Shown here one piece after another: positions 30,422 to 37,436 of a stretch of 64,000 bases of DNA (position 1 is the stretch's first letter; each line of letters begins with the position of its first letter). Source of the stretch: Hungatella hathewayi WAL-18680 (GTDB taxonomy: Bacteria; Bacillota; Clostridia; Lachnospirales; Lachnospiraceae); NCBI RefSeq assembly GCF_000235505.1, contig NZ_JH379027.1:1-64000 (forward strand), written 5' to 3'. Position numbers and translations under genes: made by a program. Below the pieces are notes generated by a model that was not told where the DNA came from, made no database searches, and saw only the letters and a list, made by a program, of their open reading frames with translations.

Positions 30422-30653
30422 TGCTAATAAAATTGTGTCCTTGCTAATAAATTCGGGTCTGCTAATACGAGGTGAACGGTTTTGGGCTGTTTTTACATGA
30501 AGTTCTGTTTGCTAATAAAATGGTCTTTTTTTGATCCCATGGTAAATATTTGGGGGCTGATTTGCTAATACGATTTTTCAGCCCCTAAAATTTTTTGCTA
30601 ATAAGATTATTCTTTATTAGCAGACTGGACAGACTGGATGACTTGTATTAGCA
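30422..30653. repeat. Array of TGCTAATA repeats at the island end
   Basis: The 8-mer TGCTAATA occurs six times in direct orientation (starts 30,422; 30,442; 30,460; 30,510; 30,563; 30,596) and twice inverted (30,615-30,622 and 30,646-30,653, inside the 3' end of the integrase gene). Most copies extend to TTGCTAATA(A/C). One copy lies in the loop of a GGGGCTGA/TCAGCCCC hairpin (about 30,553-30,585). Such clusters beside an integrase gene usually are arm-type integrase or excisionase binding sites. Confidence 0.8.
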
Positions 30654-32019
30654 AATCAGGGTTGGCCTGAAACAGGGTTTGCAGCGCCTGTTCTATCGCG
30701 CCGGGTTGGGCGATGACGGTTCCGCCATCGTTTCCGCTTGCTTCTTCCAGGCCATTGCCAAGGAAGTCATCCATCTTATGAGCAAGCTTTTCACGGTTGT
30801 CTTGGAAGGAATGTTTGCCGTAACGTCTGGTAAGCATCTCTAAGTTTGCCCAGCCTCCGGCCTGCATGACTGAATTAAAGTCTCCCTGGGATACAAACAG
30901 CTTTGCAGTGGCGCTTGTGTGACGAAGGCTGTGAAATACAATTTCTTCCGCTTTTATTTCCGGATCGTTCATTTCTACCAGAATCTCTTTAAAGCGCTTG
31001 TTTAAATGCTCAGTCATCATTGGGCGGCCGTTTGCCTGGCAGATTACCAGATTGTAGTCTATATATCCATCGGAGCCTAATTCTGCCTTTAATTTTTCCT
31101 GCATTTGTCTTAGTATTTGTAACGAATTGAGAACCATCTGCGGGACATCTACATCTCGCGCAGAATTATCAGTTTTAGGCTGCTTTAGGACAATACAGGT
31201 TTTCGCTCCGGGAATCAGATTGGGAAACTTGAACAGTATCCTTACTTTGGGCAGTTTCAAGTTTTTCTTACTGATCCGGTCAATGGCTCTGTCAATGTGA
31301 AATATCATTTTCTCATAATGGACACGGTCCCATTGCAGCCCGCCGATTTCGCCGCCGCGAATCGTGCAGCCTATGGCAATTAATACGGCGCAGTGAATCA
31401 GGTAGTAATCGTAATTGTCAGGGCGGCAGGTATATTTTAAAACCTTTAGGATTTGGTTAGGCTCCAGGACTACCCGCTCCTGTTCTTTATGCTCTGGAAG
31501 AGTTGCATTAAGGAACGGATTTTTCTTTCTGTAGTCCCAGCGCACGGCCAGATTAAAGGCACAGCGCAGGATTTTGTGAATGTCATGGATTGTGGACGCT
31601 GTAATGTGTTCTCTTGTGGGTTTCCCCATATTTGTGGCAGGCTCCGCTTCCTTTTCTAAAAAGTCGTAATAATCATCAATCATTTTGGTTGTGAGAGAAA
31701 GAAGCTTTTTATCACCTATATGAGGATGGACATAATTCTCCAGCAGCCCTACATTGCCATCATAGGTTGAGGCAGCCCATTTTTTATATCCATACTTCTC
31801 TATGAACTCATATAGAAATTCGCTGATGGTCATTTCTTTCAGACGGTTCTTTGATTCGTCACCTGTAGTCTGCTGTGCCTGTTCATGCTCAATTTTTGCC
31901 TTCATGGATTTTGCCGCAGAATACGTCAATCCAGATTCCCATTTCTGCTGTCGTTTGTCTCCTGTTCCCTCATAGTAAACTACGGAATATGTTTTACCTC
32001 GCTTTACAATAGATGCCAT
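30607..32019 (-). CDS. int: Tyrosine recombinase (integrase) of the island
   Basis: 470 aa. The N-terminus (about 1-60) looks like an arm-binding/AP2-like domain, followed by a SAM-like core-binding domain (about 65-165) and the catalytic domain. The catalytic arginine is in TIRGGEIGGLQW (about residue 222), the H-x-x-R is in HSLRHTSATA (about residue 364), and the tyrosine is in TRRYGKHS (about residue 401). The ~70-residue C-terminal extension is longer than in Tn916 Int. AGGAGAATC precedes the start. It points toward tRNA-Arg and follows the excisionase gene by 14 bp. Confidence 0.95.
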   Translation of the reverse strand: MASIVKRGKTYSVVYYEGTGDKRQQKWESGLTYSAAKSMKAKIEHEQAQQTTGDESKNRLKEMTISEFLYEFIEKYGYKKWAASTYDGNVGLLENYVHPHIGDKKLLSLTTKMIDDYYDFLEKEAEPATNMGKPTREHITASTIHDIHKILRCAFNLAVRWDYRKKNPFLNATLPEHKEQERVVLEPNQILKVLKYTCRPDNYDYYLIHCAVLIAIGCTIRGGEIGGLQWDRVHYEKMIFHIDRAIDRISKKNLKLPKVRILFKFPNLIPGAKTCIVLKQPKTDNSARDVDVPQMVLNSLQILRQMQEKLKAELGSDGYIDYNLVICQANGRPMMTEHLNKRFKEILVEMNDPEIKAEEIVFHSLRHTSATAKLFVSQGDFNSVMQAGGWANLEMLTRRYGKHSFQDNREKLAHKMDDFLGNGLEEASGNDGGTVIAQPGAIEQALQTLFQANPDLLIQVIQSVQSANKE

Positions 32020-32033
32020 ACTGATTCTCCTTT

Positions 32034-32240
32034 TTATTTTCGGGTATCAAGCCATTCATCGAAGGAGGGTTTTGAGACTCTGACATATTTACCAACCTTG
32101 ACTGTCTTAAAAAGCGACTGTTTGCAAAGGTTGTATGCCATGCTGCGGCTGATCTGCAGGATGTCTGCTATCTCTTGAACCGAGTAGGTTCGCTTTTCTG
32201 AAACGGCTTGTTTCTCATGGTTAAATTCTCCAACTGCCAT
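32034..32240 (-). CDS. xis: Excisionase/helix-turn-helix protein
   Basis: 68 aa. A MerR/HTH_17-like DNA-binding fold is visible (YSVQEIADILQISRSMAYNL, then TVKVGKYVRVSKPSFDEWL), as in excisionases and recombination directionality factors. AAAGGAG lies before the ATG. It is the promoter-proximal gene of the xis-int pair. Confidence 0.85.
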   Translation of the reverse strand: MAVGEFNHEKQAVSEKRTYSVQEIADILQISRSMAYNLCKQSLFKTVKVGKYVRVSKPSFDEWLDTRK

Positions 32241-32256
32241 GTTTACTCCTTTCTTT

Positions 32257-32343
32257 TGCAGTTGAAAGGGGAAATCAGCATAATCCCTGTTTGTTGCTCT
32301 CCATATATCTTATACGTGGTGAACCTACGACTTTTCAACTGCA
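32257..32343. repeat. 11-bp inverted repeat flanking the xis promoter region
   Basis: TGCAGTTGAAA (32,257-32,267) and TTTCAACTGCA (32,333-32,343) are perfect inverted copies enclosing the 65 bp that must hold the xis-int promoter. The spacing is too long for one dimer site, so looping or two half-sites would be needed. I see no gene in 32,241-32,772; the 62-aa ORF there has no support. Confidence 0.6.
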
Positions 32344-32772
32344 ATTAGCAAATTATTTCTAAAATAACCATTGTTGGTTGCACAGTGTTTCAGATCATTT
32401 CCTGCGCCGGTCTTCCGCCGCGTATTTGCAGGCTGCCGCTATGAGGCAATTAGGCTGCGGGCGTGCTCCATGTTGTCATCGCACACAATCCACAGCACCT
32501 GTATAACTTCTGAACTGTGCTATAAATTTGTCAAGGTACATGCCGGAAAGGGAAAGTGACTTCGCTTTTCGTGGATTTTACTGTCTCAATAAGGAAATAA
32601 GGAATTTTTAGAAGTTTTCTGCAGAAATATAAAAAGATATGGTTCATGATGATTTATTTTAGAAAAGAAAAGCCCCGGGACTATAAATATCCAATCCTTG
32701 AGTATTATTTACACTATCCAGCCAGTCTTTCCATTTTTTTATCCGGTATCTATGAATGGTTTTAAAAATAAC

Positions 32773-32826
32773 TTGACAGTTTCATTCTATTACAGTAGAA
32801 TAAAAACACATTCTATTGCTATAGAA
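32773..32826 (+). promoter_or_regulatory. Promoter with two BlaI-type operators
   Basis: TTGACA (32,773-32,778), a 17-bp spacer and TAGAAT (32,796-32,801) form the promoter. Two inverted repeats TTCTA-N6-TAGAA lie at 32,785-32,800 (over the -10) and 32,811-32,826 (just after the start of transcription), 26 bp apart. The next gene encodes a BlaI repressor, so autoregulation is expected. Confidence 0.85.
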
Positions 32827-32846
32827 CAAGAAAGCTGGTTCATTTT

Positions 32847-33203
32847 ATGGAAAAAAGACTATTTGATAGCGAATTAAAGGTTATGGAAACTCTATGGGAA
32901 AATGGAGAGCTGTCCGCGAAACAGATTGCTGAGCTTCTGCGTCAGCAGATTGGCTGGAGCAAAACAACTACTTATACAGTATTAAAAAAGTGTATTGATA
33001 AAGAAATAATAAAAAGAAGTGATCCCAATTATATTTGCAGTGCCTGTATTTCAAAAGAAGATGTACGCCAATATGAGACACATGAATTGATTAATAAAAT
33101 GTATGACGGAGCGCCGGATAAACTAGTTGCATCCATCATTGGAAATGAAAAAATGGACAAAGATATGATTAGGCATTTGAAGGAGCTTATACAGAACTTA
33201 TGA
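32847..33203 (+). CDS. BlaI/MecI/CopY-family repressor
   Basis: 118 aa with an N-terminal winged helix (FDSELKVMETLWENGELSAK, GWSKTTTYTVLKKCIDKEI) and a C-terminal dimer/cleavage region. This family represses partner operons until a BlaR1/MecR1-like membrane protease triggers its removal. That protease is encoded 13 bp downstream. No beta-lactamase or penicillin-binding protein gene is in the cassette. Confidence 0.92.
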   Translation: MEKRLFDSELKVMETLWENGELSAKQIAELLRQQIGWSKTTTYTVLKKCIDKEIIKRSDPNYICSACISKEDVRQYETHELINKMYDGAPDKLVASIIGNEKMDKDMIRHLKELIQNL

Positions 33204-33216
33204 AAGCGGAGGCGCT

Positions 33217-34437
33217 ATGGAGGGAATTATTGCCGCTCATGTTTCCGGAAGCATCATGATTTGTTTCATTTTGTTATTACGGAAACTGTTTGTTTTTCAC
33301 TTTGTTGGCAGCGCGTGGGCAATTTTTTGGAAGATATTAACCTTGCGTTTGTTATGTCCTTTTACAATCCGGTTGCCAGGAATAGAGCATTTCTTTATTA
33401 CAGAAAAAAAGAACAGCCATATCCGTGATACGGCTGAAAGAATTGTGCAATACGAAAATAATATACCGAATGAGTTGGCGATAATGATACCGATAATCTG
33501 GGGGATAGGCGGACTGATTTGTATGGGGAAATTCGTAATACCACATATCAAAAATCGGAAAGTATATCAGATGGCTCTGCCACTAGAGAATGAGTCGGTG
33601 GCTATCTGGATAAAACGCCAGAGTTTACGCCGTAAAATATATGTCAAAGTATCTGATCGAATAATCACTCCTTTGACATATAGCATTTGGAAACCAGTCA
33701 TTTTACTGCCAAGAATGGATGGGGAAATCGACGAACTGCACCTGGAACAAATTTTAGAACATGAACTGATTCATATTAAGCGGTTTGATGTACTGTTTAA
33801 ATGGTTGTTGGCTTTCATCTGTGCTGTTTACTGGGTGAATCCTTTTATATGGATCATGTATTCATTTGCTAACCGGGATATTGAACTTGCCTGTGATGAA
33901 GCGGTTTTGAAATCCAGGAGCAAGGATTATAAGAAGAGCTACATACTTACATTGATATATTTAGAAGAAAAAAGAGTTAGAGGGGATTTCCTCTGTAATT
34001 TTTTCAGCAGATATCCAATGGAAGAAAGGGTACAGATAATGATTAGAAATGGAGATAAAAAAGCGTTAAAAAACATGATACTGCCAGCTATAGCGGCTCT
34101 TTTGATAGCGCTATTCAGTATAAGCTCCATGGCGGGGGAATATGACGGAGAGTGGTCTCCCAAAAATGAAAGGAGGGATAACCGTAATTTAACAGCTACT
34201 ACAACAGATATTCAGATGCAACTGCCAATATTTCAGAAAAGATTACCAGATAATTTTGGTTCTCTAAGTGGAGGTGATTTTGATATTCCCACAATCATCA
34301 TTAGAAAGTCCAAAGAAAACTATTCAGCTTGCGCTGTTGATAAGAACGGGACCGTTATTTATGAGGAGAGTGGAACTACCAAAAATGTGGAAGCTACACT
34401 GGAACATATTTATAATAAACTATTCCAACGTAATTAG
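33217..34437 (+). CDS. M56-family membrane zinc protease (BlaR1-like sensor)
   Basis: 406 aa. Several N-terminal membrane segments are followed by a cytosolic zinc-protease domain with HELIH (about residues 180-184) and the downstream glutamate in DIELACDEAVL. A further membrane helix (NMILPAIAALLIALFSI, about 288-304) leads to an outside tail of about 100 residues. The tail lacks the penicillin-binding domain of BlaR1. Its last ~50 residues (from DIPTIII) resemble residues 35-84 of the next protein. It likely senses a different extracellular signal and inactivates the BlaI repressor. Confidence 0.9.
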   Translation: MEGIIAAHVSGSIMICFILLLRKLFVFHFVGSAWAIFWKILTLRLLCPFTIRLPGIEHFFITEKKNSHIRDTAERIVQYENNIPNELAIMIPIIWGIGGLICMGKFVIPHIKNRKVYQMALPLENESVAIWIKRQSLRRKIYVKVSDRIITPLTYSIWKPVILLPRMDGEIDELHLEQILEHELIHIKRFDVLFKWLLAFICAVYWVNPFIWIMYSFANRDIELACDEAVLKSRSKDYKKSYILTLIYLEEKRVRGDFLCNFFSRYPMEERVQIMIRNGDKKALKNMILPAIAALLIALFSISSMAGEYDGEWSPKNERRDNRNLTATTTDIQMQLPIFQKRLPDNFGSLSGGDFDIPTIIIRKSKENYSACAVDKNGTVIYEESGTTKNVEATLEHIYNKLFQRN

Positions 34438-34448
34438 GAGAAACGAAT

Positions 34449-34895
34449 ATGAGGATAGGTAAACACTTTTGGGTATTAATTATTGCCGTGCTCATTTCTT
34501 TATCAGCTATAAGCAGCGTAATGGCAGAAGAAATAAATTCTAATGTAACGGATATTCCAACCTTGGAAATAACTAGGGATGAAACAGGATGTTACTCTGT
34601 ACTTGCAAAGGATCATGAAGGCAGTATCATTTTTACTGAAAAGGGATTGACGGGAACAATAGAGGATATTATAGAACATTCATACAGTAATATATTCCGG
34701 GCTGCGACAAAATCATGCACCCATATTCCCTGTAACCATGAAATTGTTACCGGGGGCATAAATCATGTAATCGACTGGGATACCGATATCTGTACTATGA
34801 TTACAAATGATTTTTATAGATGTGCCTGCTGTGATCAGATTCTTGGGATAGTTCCAGGAAGTACCACGGTAGTTGGAACACACCCGGCACACTAA
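34449..34895 (+). CDS. Small secreted protein, paralogue of the M56 ectodomain
   Basis: 148 aa. A signal peptide is clear (VLIIAVLISLSAISSVMA, cleavage near residue 26). Residues 35-84 align with the C-terminal tail of the M56 protease; by eye about 19 of 49 positions agree, including DIPT, G..I, and E-H-x-Y near the end. The rest is Cys-rich (CTHIPCNHE, CACC). AGGAG precedes the start. Possible roles are a ligand, decoy or cofactor of the sensor; this is inference. I do not recognise a named family. Confidence 0.75.
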   Translation: MRIGKHFWVLIIAVLISLSAISSVMAEEINSNVTDIPTLEITRDETGCYSVLAKDHEGSIIFTEKGLTGTIEDIIEHSYSNIFRAATKSCTHIPCNHEIVTGGINHVIDWDTDICTMITNDFYRCACCDQILGIVPGSTTVVGTHPAH

Positions 34896-34927
34896 ATAAT
34901 TATCGTATAGAAGATGGAAGGTGAAAT

Positions 34928-35368
34928 ATGAGAAAATTTAAAAGCAATATATTAAAAGTTTCATTAGCAATGGGTCTGTTACTGTCGAGTTCATTTCCAG
35001 CCTATGCGGTTTCTACGGATTCTACCGTAGTAGGTGGCTGGGACGAAGATACAGGGTATTTTGTAAATGCAGATGCCTATAACAAAGCTATGGAGAAAAG
35101 AGGTCTTTTACGGTCAGATCCCGTTCATGAAGGAGAAAGGCAGAGGAAGGATCAGAGCGGCAATACTTATTTCCGAGCACATGGCTGGACCAGTTGGCCT
35201 GGGGTATATCATTACACGAGAGCAAGAATGGAGACATATGGAGGTAGTATTTTAACAGATTCAGGGCGTAAATGGGGGACAAGCGAAACCCAGGCAACAT
35301 CACCGTGGCATAAGTTTGATCCAGATGTCAGTGACAGGGCCAGGACATATTATGGTTCCGAGGAATAA
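34928..35368 (+). CDS. Secreted protein, possible lactococcin-972-like bacteriocin
   Basis: 146 aa with a signal peptide (VSLAMGLLLSSSFPAYA, cleavage near residue 28). The mature part has GGWDEDTGYF, then a C-terminal stretch of the type YH..., SGRKWG, T...A...W.K, ...A.TYYG, loosely like the lactococcin 972 pattern (tryptophan-rich, H/Y pairs, ending in YY). The similarity is weak and by eye. It is third after the M56 protease and precedes a terminator. A secreted non-bacteriocin partner of the sensor is the alternative. Confidence 0.5.
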   Translation: MRKFKSNILKVSLAMGLLLSSSFPAYAVSTDSTVVGGWDEDTGYFVNADAYNKAMEKRGLLRSDPVHEGERQRKDQSGNTYFRAHGWTSWPGVYHYTRARMETYGGSILTDSGRKWGTSETQATSPWHKFDPDVSDRARTYYGSEE

Positions 35369-35412
35369 TATTCTATCCTTGAATTTTTAAGTGACTTTAT
35401 AAATTTTCAAGC

Positions 35413-35450
35413 AAAAATCCGAATGTGAGAAAATACATTCGGATTTTTGT
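35413..35450 (+). terminator. Terminator after the secreted-protein gene
   Basis: AAAAATCCGAATGT and ACATTCGGATTTTT form a 14-bp stem with an 8-nt loop, ending in T residues. It separates the BlaI operon from the MacB-like gene. Confidence 0.9.
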
Positions 35451-35501
35451 CACATTTACTATAACCTTTACTTAAAGATAATACCTGTGGGAGAAAATAA
35501 T

Positions 35502-36731
35502 ATGATCAAAAGCAGCCGTATTTATAATTTTTTCTTTAAAAACAGTTTTAGCGTTTTATGTATTATGTTACTTACAGTATTTATTTTTATTGTGGGAATA
35601 ACATTAACCTCTCTTACGATCTCAAAACCAACTTCAGAAAATAAAGAGCATGTTTCGATTGGTGAAAAACGCTATACTTTAATAGACAATTTTCTTGACG
35701 CGGATTCCTTTCGTGAGTTTAGGCATAATGATAAAAAGGTAAATATGCTGGGGGATTTTTATAACAAGCTTACAGGCATGGATAATGCTAAATTATTATC
35801 TATGTTTAATCAGTCTGTTGTTATAGATGATTTTCAGGGGGATGAAAAATTTTATTACCACACAAAGGAATTCCGTGATAAATTCCCAGATGCTGAACTT
35901 GCAATAAAGTCAATGCAAATGAATCAATTAGCCTTTGAGCACAATAAGTTGAAGGTAAAAAAAGGAAATATGCCTATATGGAATAAGATTAGTTTTAATG
36001 ATAATACATTTCCTATCTTACTGGGGTCTTCCTATGAAGGAATATACAATATCGGAGACATTGTTAAGGGGAGTTTTTATACTAAAAATATAAATTTTCA
36101 AGTAATTGGGATTTTAGAAGATAACACCCAAGTATATTATAAAACTGATCCGGCATATATGTTGGACGAATATATTATTATACCGTATCCAGCAATGGCA
36201 TGGACAGTCAATCCCAATGATTTTGTGTTCGAGGGCATCCTGTACTTTGCCTTAGTTAATTCAGATATTGTGATAGATTCCGATGAAAAAAATTTTTTGA
36301 CTGGTATCCGCGCTATTGCCAATTCTACAGGCTTTGTTGATTTTTCTTTAGTCGGCATTGATGATCAGATAATCAAAAACCAAGAATTGATTTTTATGAT
36401 ATCAGAGCATCAACGTCTTATAGGCTGTATTTTAGTGGTTATGTATATCATACTCACGGCTGTTCTATATTGTCAGCTAAAAGTACACTTAAAGAAGAAT
36501 GATATTTCAGGTCAACCCGTGTTTAATGGTCCTTCTGATAGAAAAAAATTTTTTCGTAAATATAGTATGTTTTATGTGATAAGCTTTATACTGTCGTTGG
36601 TTCTGCAGTTAAGATTAATTCCACGAATATTTTTGGGTGTTTTTGCTGCTGAACTTTTGATTTTAGGTAGTGTGTATCTAATAGTGAGCCTTGCTTATTA
36701 TAAAATGTTTCTAAAAGAAAATATGAAATAA
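35502..36731 (+). CDS. MacB/FtsX-like membrane protein (bacteriocin-associated type)
   Basis: 409 aa from ATG 35,502 (GGGAG 8 nt before; the frame opens at GTG 35,487). One N-terminal helix (about 15-38) is followed by a ~265-residue outside domain and three C-terminal helices (from LIGCILVVMYIILTAVLY onward). This is the topology of MacB/FtsX half-permeases and of the membrane partners in lactococcin-972 clusters. No ABC ATPase is adjacent, so it either uses one encoded elsewhere or acts alone, for example in immunity. Low GC here (AT-rich codons) differs from the core genes. Confidence 0.6.
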   Translation: MIKSSRIYNFFFKNSFSVLCIMLLTVFIFIVGITLTSLTISKPTSENKEHVSIGEKRYTLIDNFLDADSFREFRHNDKKVNMLGDFYNKLTGMDNAKLLSMFNQSVVIDDFQGDEKFYYHTKEFRDKFPDAELAIKSMQMNQLAFEHNKLKVKKGNMPIWNKISFNDNTFPILLGSSYEGIYNIGDIVKGSFYTKNINFQVIGILEDNTQVYYKTDPAYMLDEYIIIPYPAMAWTVNPNDFVFEGILYFALVNSDIVIDSDEKNFLTGIRAIANSTGFVDFSLVGIDDQIIKNQELIFMISEHQRLIGCILVVMYIILTAVLYCQLKVHLKKNDISGQPVFNGPSDRKKFFRKYSMFYVISFILSLVLQLRLIPRIFLGVFAAELLILGSVYLIVSLAYYKMFLKENMK

Positions 36732-36806
36732 GAACTGCTTATTTTAGGGTTTTAAATAAGCACAAAGTACCATTAAAAATTTAATAAAATGTTAATGTGT
36801 ATGCTG

Positions 36807-36835
36807 TTTCCAATCCGTGAGGTTAATTCCTTTTT
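36807..36835 (+). promoter_or_regulatory. Possible self-regulated promoter of the small sigma factor
   Basis: TTTCCA (36,807-36,812), 17 nt, CTTTTT (36,830-36,835) lies just before the sigma gene. It is not sigma-A-like but resembles the TTTACA/CTTTTT-type promoters used by the clostridial toxin sigma factors. A related pair TTTCCA/CTCTTA precedes the holin gene. Speculative. Confidence 0.35.
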
Positions 36836-36855
36836 TATAAAAAAAGGAGTTACAC

Positions 36856-37398
36856 ATGGAAAGGGACAAATTATGCAGTAAAATTAGGGATTATAAAAAT
36901 GGCAATCGGATTGCATTAAATGAGATTATCAGTCAAATGACACCATTGGTTAAAAAATTTGCACGAAAATGTTTTTTTATGGAATACGATGATGCCTTTC
37001 AAGAATTTTCAATGGTGTTAATTGAGGCAGTCTCTAAAATCCGTACATATGAAAATGACGGTCAGTGTATTGTCTATATTAACACCTGTTTTAAAAACAA
37101 ATACTGTTTGTTATGTAAAAACTATTATATCTATAAAGAGATTGAAGAGTTATACGAAAACAAAGATATCCCGTCACAGATAGAGTGTTTTAGCGATATC
37201 ATTTTTATTATTGATATAAGCCGATATATTAACCAGATAGAATGTGATAGCCATAAAAAAATTGCAGAGCTGTACCTTGTGGAAGGAAAAAGTGATCGGG
37301 AGATATCGGAGACCCTCTGTATTTCCAGGCAATATGTTAACAGGGTACGAAGAAGATTGCTCAATGATCTGCGGACAGAATACTTTATGCAAAAATAG
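36856..37398 (+). CDS. Small sigma-70-family factor (UviA/TcdR-like)
   Basis: 180 aa, matching the group V toxin/bacteriocin sigma factors (TcdR, BotR, TetR, UviA; ~180 aa). An N-terminal region 2-like helix block (YDDAFQEFSMVLIEAVSKI, about residues 45-63) and a C-terminal region 4 helix-turn-helix (VEGKSDREISETLCISRQYV, about 143-162) are seen; region 3 is missing. AAAAGGAG precedes the ATG. It converges on the CHAP protein gene and sits 2.7 kb from a UviB-type holin gene. A general ICE sigma-like regulator is the alternative. Confidence 0.7.
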   Translation: MERDKLCSKIRDYKNGNRIALNEIISQMTPLVKKFARKCFFMEYDDAFQEFSMVLIEAVSKIRTYENDGQCIVYINTCFKNKYCLLCKNYYIYKEIEELYENKDIPSQIECFSDIIFIIDISRYINQIECDSHKKIAELYLVEGKSDREISETLCISRQYVNRVRRRLLNDLRTEYFMQK

Positions 37399-37401
37399 TT
37401 A

Positions 37402-37428
37402 GGGCGGTTCCATTATCGGAAACCGCCC
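37402..37428. terminator. Bidirectional terminator between sigma and CHAP genes
   Basis: GGGCGGTTCC and GGAAACCGCCC form the stem (one bulged A), between two convergent genes. Confidence 0.8.
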
Positions 37429-37436
37429 ACTATTTA

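Noticed and set aside
32371-32559. 62-aa ORF upstream of the BlaI cassette
   Set aside because: No ribosome-binding site, odd composition, no neighbour logic.
35088-35303. Minus-strand ORFs opposite the secreted-protein gene
   Set aside because: Shadows of the plus-strand gene, which has a signal peptide and ribosome-binding site.
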